A stretch of 64,000 nt of DNA. Origin: Lepidonotus clava (lineage: Eukaryota; Annelida; Polychaeta; Phyllodocida; Polynoidae). Numbering within the stretch: position 1 is the stretch's first letter; every line of letters starts with the position of its first letter. The stretch lies in assembly GCA_936440205.1 (NCBI GenBank), contig OW387133.1, positions 45,348,374 to 45,412,373 on the forward strand, in the 5' to 3' direction. A program made the position numbers and the translations under genes. Shown here piece by piece: positions 55,401-64,000 of this stretch. The notes beneath the pieces were generated by a model that had not been told where the DNA came from, ran no database searches, and saw only the letters and a program-made list of their open reading frames with translations.

Positions 55401-58400
55401 ATTATCAGTACCAGAGAGTACAGGGGTTTGAAGTATGTGTCCTTATTTCTGCAAGTTCCTACTTTAAATGATACACTATTGCTGTAAATAGACAAACATG
55501 TTTTACAACGTATATTTCCTCAATAATGAGGCAATAGTCCAATTGCATTGTGGCAGAACTAACCTTGGAGCGAATAAACATAATAAAGTGCGTGCTATCG
55601 TTTCTCTTAGCGGAACAATTCTTAGGAAGAGTAATTGAAGGACGTGAATGATTTAGCAGAGGACTGTATACATACATAATCTTACAAATGAGTTTCTGAC
55701 TGAGGGTATCTCAGAAGAATGACATTTGTGATGTCACACGATGACTAATGGGGGATTCCCATGATTCCATAAAAGTTGCATAACGTGCCCATGCAGTGAA
55801 CAATTTCAATTCGGTAGTACATGCACCCATGGTTGGAATTATCTTAGTAGATATATATGTAACTAATTAGATTTTATACAGCAACCTATGCATTTGACAC
55901 CATTTACTACCTTCTCGTGTACATGGTAAAACTTAAAGCATTGTAATCAACCACAAGCAAATATATGATATATGCTTGCGTGTATAATAAAAGATGTGTG
56001 AACGAAAGTATTGTTAGAAAGTTATGAATTAATCACGACTGTAAAAATGGTATGAGTTTTAAAACCACTAATTTATATTGATTTGAATATTTATAAGTAA
56101 CTGAATACTTACTGGAATGAGTAATATCTGTAAGTTCTACTATATGAATAAGCACAATCTTATTCCCTTCTTTATGCAGGTGCTGGAGATAGTCTGCAAG
56201 AGAATTGCAATCTGCATTACTTCAAGAATACAGCAAAAAAGAATTACACTGAATGAAAAGCTATTGGTTTATAACCTATATCACTGGGGAAAGGGATGGC
56301 TCGTCATTCAGTTAACGTTTTGAATATGAATTATAACATTCGGAATTTAATAGATTGCGAACGTGTACAGGAAACTCTCATATCTTGATTGTCAATGTGC
56401 TTACTTACATAGTTATTCAATAGTCAAATACAAAGATATGGCGATGAAGCCCTTGCACACTGTATTTGCCTGCCATTGGAATTTCCCTGATTATTTGGTC
56501 ACAATCCTCAGTAAACATCATTTGTTAGGCCCGCCAGGTTGCTTAATTGGTGGCCTTTTATTTCCAGTATAGGGCCTACCTCTTGCACTGTCATAACTGT
56601 TATCCCATACTAATCAAACAATGATTGACGTGTCACGGTAACGTTCTAAGACGTTCTAATAACCAATGGTGGATCCAGGGGATGGTGGGAAAACGGTCGG
56701 TTAATTGCCCCCACCCCCCTACCGAGGTATGAGAGATAACACTCAATCCTTCATTCGTACATACCTGATGTTATATAATTTTCACTATTTTATAGGGAAT
56801 TACCCCCCCCCCCCCCCTTCCCCCTTCCACCTGATGACCGCATGATTCTAGACCCGCCCATGATGATGTTATGTGACGTCGCATCCATGGCTGTTAACAG
56901 TGTGACATCACTAATATCCCATCCGGGTATTCCCTCTGGTATCGTACTATTTAGAAAGTGACTTAATTAATTATGGTATTTGCTCCCTTTATAGCTTGTG
57001 TCAATTTCAATGAGAAGATAGCCTCAGTGTGTTGGGAGATTAGAAAGATAAAAACCCGGATGTAGGTCCCTTACTTGACAAAAGTAAAATACATACATGT
57101 ACAAATAAACATGTCGAAATATCACCAAAAAGAAATGTCATTGTTGTGGAAAAACAAGTGTACGAAATGCTTTATCCATAAAACTGGAACTAAACTGACA
57201 TTTGTTTTTATAGCTGTGGGCGGTGAGTTCGGTGGTCAAATGTTGGGGCCGTACGCGTGTGTGGCGCGCCCCCCCCCCCCCCCCCCCCGGGCCCTTTGGT
57301 GGAGGAGAGGCTTTGGTTTGTTCAGGGGAAACAGATGATCAGAGGCTAGACCATTTATAAAGGAAAAAAGAACCAAACGTAAACTTTGTTTTAACTTTAT
57401 CTATCATATCATTTGTCATGTACCATATGACGGTTAGGGTAGTGCAAATATTATAAGGACTCGAAAACAAAAGGCTTATGGCAATATCTAGTAATCTTGG
57501 GCTCCTCTCCCATGCAATGGTTAGCGGTTTTTACGATCGTCTAAGGCCAACTATAGATGCGGGGTATTTCTTGTTACACAGAATTTACAATTAACAATTC
57601 AGGCGTTTTGCCAGTCTTTATTCTACAAATAATTACCGCATCCGCTGACCGTTGAGCCCGGGTCGGGCCGGGGAATTGGCGCCTCCCCATCTGCCTGCCG
57701 TCACTTCAGGGAAAGAGCATCAGAAGGGTTTTTGGTTGTTTTCTTATGTTGCATTCATCCACATTTCACTGAATTGGCGTACTGCTACCGTGACGCAAAA
57801 ACGCAATCACGGTCGTTAAGACCCGTATACGTGTACATTCAGATTCAAAAAGGGGCATTACCCTATTTCAAATACCTTCCCAGCTTATAGCATTGCACTG
57901 AAGATGGCGCACTTTGGGAGACAGGGGGTGCGAGTATCCCATATATAACCTTGATTTTCTCCACTTAGTTTTAACCAATTGGATGGCAGGAAGACGATTT
58001 TTGCTTGGCCAACGCAGACGCCTCTGGATCCTCTCCTGCGTCACGCGATAGAGAGGTATGTTTCAGCAAAGATGATTCACAGTAGGCCTACACAGATCCA
58101 CCGATTTGTGAACCCATGCTACAACGACGATGGAATCCTTTATTTTTCAAATATTAAAAACAAGGATTCCTAAATTAGTTCCAACGGCCCCTGCATAATT
58201 TGAAAGTACATGTAGCCGTATATAGAGCCCGGCAGATGGCCCTGCTGGCCGGGCCCGGGGCGAGCTGCTCGCCGCCTCCCACTGACAGGTAGACGCGCCG
58301 CCTATACACACAGCACAAGACTCGCGTGCAGAGGCTCTATTTACCAAGTACTCACATTCCAAGGCATCGCGGGCAATCTGACTGGCATCGACGGCGACCA

Positions 58401-58455
58401 GCACTGTGGTCTGGCGCTTCTTCTTGGAGGGAGCGGCGGGCGTCGTCGCTGACAT
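52447..58455 (-). CDS. Universal stress protein (UspA domain), partial exon model
   Basis: Three - strand exons are supported: first, 58356-58455, with ATG at 58455 (MSATTPAAPSKKKRQTTVLV, then AVDAS, the UspA beta-1 motif; donor GTGAGT); next, 53078-53184 (EFEDSWGAAERRGRKLERLY, the central helix; acceptor CAG, weak donor GTGTGG); last, 52447-52644 (EVSSKPGHAIVQAAEEEEAG, then GTRGMGKICRTILGS and the end HHAKCPVVIVR). GTRG-x9-GS matches the G-x2-G-x9-G(S/T) nucleotide-binding motif of ATP-binding USPs. The segment usually following the first exon (an aromatic helix and the beta-2 strand, some 30-40 residues) was not found between 53185 and 58355. Exons one and two could join in phase without it. 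The family consists of small cytoplasmic stress-response proteins; the exact role here is unknown. Confidence 0.82.
53518..53581 (-). repeat. tRNA-like SINE head, - strand
   Basis: The - strand reads TTAGCTCAGTTGGTTAGACT (A box) and, 30 bases on, GTGGGTTCTAATCCC (B box). No CCA-end or paired acceptor stem is visible, so it is SINE- or pseudogene-like rather than a tRNA gene. Confidence 0.6.
53737..53803 (+). repeat. tRNA-like SINE head, + strand
   Basis: CATAGCTCAGTGTTGGAGCA resembles an A box and CAGGGTTCAAACCTCGG a B box at tRNA-like spacing. It is oriented away from the - strand copy 150 bases to its left. Confidence 0.6.
54285..54480. repeat. 65-bp tandem repeat, three units
   Basis: Units share CAGTATATTACTGTTAAACT (or TACGGTATATTACTG) and CGGTTTTGATCCGTAAAAAT. 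They lie near the right end of the TIR element. Confidence 0.75.
56664..56862. mobile_element. Possible 200-bp relative of the GGATCC-ended TIR element
   Basis: CAATGGTGGATCCAGG and CTAGACCCGCCCATG are worn inverted ends around poly-G/poly-C tracts, like those of 45797-48352. Confidence 0.4.
57271..57289. repeat. Poly-C tract
   Basis: An almost pure C run of about 18 bases. A similar tract lies at about 56804-56818. Confidence 0.9.
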
Positions 58456-58850
58456 GGCTTGACGATAGGGGCGGCGGGGGCGGAGGGGGCGGCTGGCGGC
58501 GGGGCGGGGCGGGGCGGCGGCTGCAGCGGGAGGGCGGGCTGAGGCAATGCTGACTCCGTAGTCTGTCTGTTAAGGTGGGTTGGGGAGGGTTACCTGCGTC
58601 GGCTACCTCCAGGTGAAAGCATCCCAGGTCGGCGGTGGGGATCTCTCGTAAGGCGCCGTCAATTGGTGACAGGGGCGAGTGGTCTGGGGAGAGGCTGAGG
58701 GCCTGGCAGGCGCCGCTGGGACGGGCAGGGCTGGGGGGCCTGGTGCCTGCGTCAACAGTCCGGGCAGCTCTGCCTGCTGAGGCTGTATCGCTGCCCTGGC
58801 GTGAGGATATTGATCGAACTCGCAAGTACCTCGGCAGAGAGTGTACATGC
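58230..58850 (-). promoter_or_regulatory. CpG-rich 5' region of the USP gene
   Basis: GC and CpG density are far above the surroundings, with several GGGGCGGGG boxes (Sp1-like) around 58465-58525, just upstream of the USP start codon on the - strand. This is the likely promoter and first-exon area. The many overlapping open frames here are composition artefacts. Confidence 0.6.
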
Positions 58851-59603
58851 CGCTAGGTTCATTCGCCAACACAGGGCGCTGTAATAACATTTGAAGGCAG
58901 CCAAAAGCAATCCAATGAGAGAAGCGTATACGTTAACAATCCCAATTAGGCACAATTATGTTGGTTAGTTTTTGTCTCCCTTTAAGATATAAAGTAAATG
59001 ACAGTATACTTAGGATGTCGCATGTCGTTATATACATGTAAATCGGTTTTTTATTTTTAACAAAATGCAAAAAAAAAGAAGATAATATTACAAATTTAAG
59101 GCACCCTTTCTTGGAAAAGACAGGACAAGATTATCCATCATATAATAATACGAGTTATAAATTGTCGCTCCTTCGAAGAGATGACCACTGTGGCCAGTAA
59201 CGCAGTCTATGTTGTGTGTCGTATATTGTTTACTCAAAGTCCTCATTGCATGGTCATAATCCGAAGAAAAAGGGAAAAACTGCATGCCGAATGGGGTTAG
59301 AAGTACCTCGTTCTGAATTTTTTGCAGGTACATGTATATCTGGGAGAGAACTTGCTGTCCATAAGTGTATGCATGTATAAATAAAACTATACATGTATAG
59401 ATAAATCACATTCATTGCATGTCTCCTTATTTCATACGGAGAATAATTGTCCATGTAAAATCTATGTTGAAATATATGATTCATGTGTATTGAATGAATA
59501 GATAAACCGGAATCCTCAATAATCAGCACATGGTTTTAAGGCATTTTACAAAAATACCAAAAATAGAAATACTTGGATCACAAAATGTTATCGATATGTT
59601 ATC

Positions 59604-59657
<54 letters not shown>

Positions 59658-59779
59658 CCGGATGTACCGGATTCTATTCAGTCATGACATAGCGATTGTG
59701 ATAATCACTTCAAAAGATAAGTGAATCTCTGTCGTTCATGGTAAGAGTAAACAGCGTTTGGTAATTTTTTAGTGGGGTC
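58851..59779. other. Intergenic with a (TA)n tract
   Basis: No gene is supported. A 43-base AT alternation lies at 59608-59650. Confidence 0.5.
59608..59650. repeat. (TA)n microsatellite
   Basis: Uninterrupted alternating TA, 43 bases. Confidence 0.95.
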
Positions 59780-60078
59780 TGTTAAGGCCATTTATTGGGA
59801 AATCGTTACAGAGTGGATAAAAGCAATAAATTTGGTGTTAGGCACCTGAGCCATAACTATTATGAAATCTAGAGGGAGGGCGCCTTGAAATATGCTTCTT
59901 ACCAAATTTGATCCTTGTAGTATTTACTGGTGTGAGACCTAAACGAGCGCCGAGTGGTGACTTCCGGTTTGGCGGCGAAGAGTCAGGGGAGCACATGGCC
60001 ACCTGTAGAGTGGAAGCTCCTTGCATTTGTGAGTTGTAATGTGTCCTATTAGTTGTAATAAATGTATGTAACACAACA
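59780..60078 (+). repeat. Provisional 5' LTR of the right-hand Gypsy-type element
   Basis: The stretch begins TGTTAAGGCC and ends ...AACACAACA about two bases before TGGCGACTGAGG, a plausible primer-binding site at 60081. The second LTR is outside the window, so the limits are inferred from the TG...CA rule and the position of the TGG only. Confidence 0.45.
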
Positions 60079-60170
60079 AATGGCGACTGAGGATTGAGGA
60101 ACAAGGTGGTAGGACTATCTGAAAGTGTGAAAATCTTTCTGTGAAGTCTGGTAAAGTGGACTTTTCTCAA

Positions 60171-63100
60171 AATGCCTGAGGGAGCAGGTGGTGCTCAGGG
60201 CCAAGATGCCCAGCCAGGTCCAGTGGACACTGTGATAAGGGTGGATGTTGGTGGTTTGCCCCAGTTTGATCCAAAGGGGGATCCCAGTGGTTTGTCTGTA
60301 AGGTGGAAGAGGTGGAAAAGGGCATTTAACCTGTATGTTACAGCTAAGGGAGTTGTCAATGAGGACCAAAAAGTGGCTCTATTGCTTCATACAGGGGGAC
60401 TTGATCTTCAAGAACTGTTTTATACACTGGTACCTGAGGATAGGGATGTTTCCCTGCAAGAGTGTATTAAGGCCCTAGATGACCATTTCTTGCCCCAAGT
60501 TAACGTGCCTTTTGAGAGACATTTGTTCAGGCAGTTAGAGCAGTCTGCTGGGGAAACGGTTGATCAGTTTGTTTGTCGGCTGAAACAGAAGGCTGTGTCA
60601 TGTGAGTTTCCGAGTGTAGATGACGCGATAAGGGATCAACTCATTGAAAAGTGTGCGAACGCAAAGTTGCGTAGGAAGTTTCTTGAGAAGTCGGGGGGAG
60701 CAACTCTTAAGAATTTCATGGACATAGCTAGGGCGTATGAGACGGTAGATTTACAGATGGGTCAGATGTCTGTATCTTCAACGCCCACCGAGGTCAATGC
60801 AGTACAGCATAAGAACAAACAACCTAACTCTAAGAAGGAGACGAAGGGAAATGGGTGGAGTCAGAACAAAGACAACAAGTCAAAGGATCAGAAGCCTAAG
60901 GGTAGTTGTTTCAATTGTGGCCAGTTTGGACACTATTGTGCGGATAAGGTCTGTCCTGCTCGGTTCAGGAAGTGTAACCAGTGTGGTTTCCAAGGACATT
61001 ATGCCAAGTTTTGTAAGCGGGATCCTAAGAGTCGTGAGAAAGCTTATCAGGTTCAGGAAGGAAATTCTGATAAGGACGAGGGCGCTAGTAGTAGTAGTGC
61101 TAGTGGCTATGCATTCACTATCCAGGAGAAAGACTGTAGTTTCGTGAATTCTGTGGGACCTGGTGTGATCAATGTGATGATTGGTGGGGTGCAGATGCCC
61201 ATGCTCATTGACTCAGGAGCGACTTGTAACATTCTAGATACACCTACTTGGGAAACCTTAAAGGGAAAAGGTATCCGTTGTGAGTCACGGAAGTCCAACC
61301 GTAAGTTGTTTGCTTGGGGGCAGTCTGAAGCCCTGGAAACGGTTGGGACTTTTGAGGCTGAGATAGTGTGCCCGGAAAGTGGGAAACAGTGCAGGCAGGA
61401 GTTCCTTGTGGTAAAAGGGCAAGGTAGACCTCTGCTAGGACGGGAGACGGCAGAAGCACTGAATGTCCTACGGGTAGGTCCCGAGGTTGTGAACAGTATA
61501 GTTGAAGAGTATACTGAGGCTGACATACATGCCAAGTACAAGAGTTTGTTCAGCGGTGTTGGTAAGCTGAAGGGCTATGAATTGGAGATTCATATTGACA
61601 AAGACAGGAAGCCGGTCGCGCAACCTGTGAGGCGCATCCCATTTGGCCTCAGGGATAAAGTAGATACAAAGTTAGATGAGATGTTAGAGATGGACATCAT
61701 AGAGGAGGTTCCAGAGGGACCAACAGGATGGGTCTCTCCCCTTGTAGTGGTTCCCAAAAGTGATGGCGATGTGCGAGTGTGTGTTGACATGCGCCGGGCC
61801 AATGAGGCCATAGTTCGGGAAAGACACCCGATTCCTACTGTGGAGGAACTGGTTCAGGATTTGAACGGTAGCACAGTTTTCAGTAAGTTGGATCTGAAGT
61901 GGGGGTTCCACCAGATTGTGCTGAAGGAGGACAGTAGGCATGTGACAACGTTTGTCACTCATAGGGGATTGTACCGCTACAAGCGCCTGATGTTTGGGAT
62001 CACATCAGCACCTGAAAAGTATCAGAGGATCATTCAGGATGTGTTGCGTGACTGTGCTGGTGTGGCTAACATAGCTGATGACATCATAGTCCATGGGAAT
62101 GGTGTCAAGGAGCACGATCAGCGTCTGTTCAAGGTCCTAGACCGCTTGGAGGAAGTGGGTCTGACGCTGAATCGTAAGAAGTGTGAGTTTCGGTTGTCCA
62201 AGCTCACATTCTTTGGACATGAGTTGACCGGTAATGGGGTCAATCCTAGCGACGAGAAGGTCGCAGGGATACGGGATGCTGAACCACCTAAGACAGCCAG
62301 TGAAGTGAGGTCATTTCTGGGTCTTGTTCAGTATTCAGCAAAGTTTCTGCCAGACTTTTCGTCAGTAGCTGCACCGCTGCGTGAGCTGACTCGGAAAGGT
62401 GTGGAGTTTGTGTGGGGTACTGAGCAGGAGAACGGCTTTCTCAAGCTCAAGGAGATGATTACTCAGACAGAGACATTGGCTTATTTCCGTGCTGAGTCTC
62501 AAACCAGAGTAATAGCAGATGCAGGACCAAAGGGGATAGGAGCTGTCCTCACCCAGTGTCAGAATGGGGTGTGGCGGGTGATCTCCTATGCATCTAGGAA
62601 CCTCACAGATGTTGAGAGACGGTATTCTCAGACAGAGAAGGAGGCACTTGCTCTGGTCTGGGCCTGTGAGAGGTTCAAGCTATATGTGTATGGGCGGAAA
62701 TTCGAACTTGAGACGGACCACAAGCCGCTTGAGTGTATTTATAGTCCGACATCCAAGCCTTCAGCGAGGATTGAGCGGTGGGTACTCCGTCTGCAAGGGT
62801 ATGACTACAAGGTCGTGTACCGCCCGGGGAAGACGAACATAGCGGACGCATTGTCCCGACTGAACCAGTCTTCACCAAGGGATGTTAGTGGTGAATCAGT
62901 GGACTTTGTGAGGGCTATTGTGCAGGAGAGCTTGCCTGGAGCACTGACTGCTCGGCAGGTTGAGTTGGCTTCGGGGACCGACCCAGAGCTGACTTATGTG
63001 CGACAATACATTGAGACAGGGAACTGGACACAGTGTAAGATGCCGCAGTATGCTTGTGTCAAAACAGAGTTGTGTGTTATTGGGAAGCTTGTGTTGAGGG

Positions 63101-64000
63101 GGACAAGGATAGTAGTCCCACAAAGCCTGAGGGCTGATGTTCTTCGTCTTGCACATGAGGGCCATCAGGGCATTGTCAAGATGAAATTGCTTCTCAGAAC
63201 AAAAGTGTGGTGGCCTAACATGGACAGTGAGGCCGAGAGGATCTGTCGGTCGTGTCACGGTTGTCAGGTTGTTGGCGAGGGACGCCCACCTGAGCCCATG
63301 AAAGTGACAGCGCCACCGACGGGACCCTGGCAGGATGTGGCAGTGGATCTCATGGGACCCTTGCCTACAGGAGAGAATCTCTTAGTGTGTGTGGACTACT
63401 TCAGTCGGTATTTTGAGGTAGTTGTGATGCAGTCGGTGACAACACAAAAGGTCATTGATGCTCTTGAGCCCATTTTTGCCAGATATGGGTACCCGTTTTC
63501 GTTAAAGTCTGACAATGGTCGTCAGTTTGTGTCAGAGGAATTCGAGGCTTTCCTGGAGGTGAACGGGATTGAACATCGCAAATCATCTCCACTGTGGCCT
63601 CAAGCCAATGGAGAGGTTGAACGGCAAAACCGATCTCTCTTAAAAGTGTTAAAAGTGGCTGCTACGGAAGGGAAACCGTGGCAGAAGGAACTTCAGAGGT
63701 TCCTGCTGGCTTACCGTGCGACCCCGCAGGTGAGCACTGGGAAAACACCCGCCTATCTGATGTTTGGGCGTGAGCTGAGGTCGAAGCTGCCGGAGCTTAG
63801 GTGTGACCGTGCCATTGCACATGAAGGTGCTAGTGATCGTGATTGGCAGCACAAGCTGGCTGCTAAGGACTATGCCGATACCAGACGGCATGCTACACCC
63901 AGTACTGTGTTACCAGGAGACACGGTATTGTTGAAGAACACTAAGACGACTGGGAAGCTTGCGACACGGTTTGAACCAGAGCCGTACAAAGTTGTGTCAA
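60171..64000 (+). CDS. gag-pol: gag-pol of a second Gypsy/Ty3-type element (runs off the window)
   Basis: A single frame from ATG at 60171 stays open to the window edge (over 1270 codons). Parts, with approximate residues: Gag capsid-like (1-230), two CCHC knuckles (CFNCGQFGHYCADKVC, CNQCGFQGHYAKFC; 245-285), aspartic protease (LIDSGATCN; 345), reverse transcriptase (470-700, active site IADD), RNase H (775-890), integrase zinc finger (995-1035) and DDE core (from 1055: VAVDLMGPLP; SDNGRQFVSEEF; NGEVERQNRSL). Gag and Pol in one frame, the CCHC pair and the short LTR set it apart from the left-hand element. It looks whole as far as it can be seen, so it is probably recent. Any env would lie beyond the window. 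Confidence 0.92.

Larger units (their letters stand above)
54575..58355 (-). other. USP intron, largely unassigned
   Basis: Apart from the short element at 56664 and two C-tracts, nothing is recognised. A missing USP exon may lie here or in 53185-53322. Confidence 0.4.

Noticed and set aside
58326-58890. Several Pro/Arg/Ala-rich ORFs on both strands
   Set aside because: Composition artefacts of the CpG-rich USP promoter region; no motif, and they overlap the first USP exon in other frames.
61107-63891. Minus-strand ORFs of 70-144 codons
   Set aside because: Shadows of the long + strand gag-pol frame.

Overview
The window is nuclear DNA of an invertebrate animal. Two host genes with canonical GT-AG introns can be recognised: an orthologue of CCDC97 (36472-41815, + strand) and a universal stress protein (USP) gene (52447-58455, - strand). 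Short TIR elements, tRNA-derived SINEs, a DIRS-type element, Gypsy-type elements and minisatellites, together with many 'taggcct'-like words, suggest a marine deuterostome (amphioxus or an ambulacrarian) or a lophotrochozoan. The sequence alone does not decide between them. No microbial genes, operons or CRISPR arrays are present.

Layout. 1-4150 is gene-poor and unassigned, but it holds an unusual cluster of splice-donor words on the + strand. 4183-15814 (- strand) is a broken Gypsy/Ty3-type element with 5' LTR, gag, pol, accessory ORFs and an env-like region; its 3' LTR is not in the window. 15815-24447 holds a 12-bp minisatellite, a decayed LINE, a SINE, a large fold-back element, and two copies of a 5-bp-TSD MITE. 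24448-29286 (- strand) is a DIRS/Ngaro-type tyrosine-recombinase retrotransposon with split direct repeats and a 351-bp insertion. 29430-34981 is a nest of TIR elements: a TTAA-flanked MITE, a fold-back element and six copies of a MITE beginning GGGCCCGACGGCTCGTA, one carrying a SINE.

36472-41815 is CCDC97 in four exons, with small MITEs in introns 2 and 3. 42640-48352 holds a LINE fragment, a 1.9-kb TTAA element carrying a SINE, and a 2.6-kb TIR element swollen by tandem repeats, including about 20 copies of a 50-bp unit. 48380-49388 is a pair of TA-site MITEs, the second split by a solo LTR of the same family as the left-hand Gypsy element. 52447-58455 is the USP gene, whose long first intron carries a TIR element with two divergent tRNA-like heads. 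59780-64000 is the 5' part of a second Gypsy-type element (+ strand), open to the window edge.

The two host genes show no functional link. The main story is layered transposition: nested insertions with readable target-site duplications give a relative order of events. I found no clearly new cellular system. The least explained items are the antisense/sense ORF pair between pol and env of the left element, the donor-word cluster beside it, and the coding minisatellite in the CCDC97 tail.
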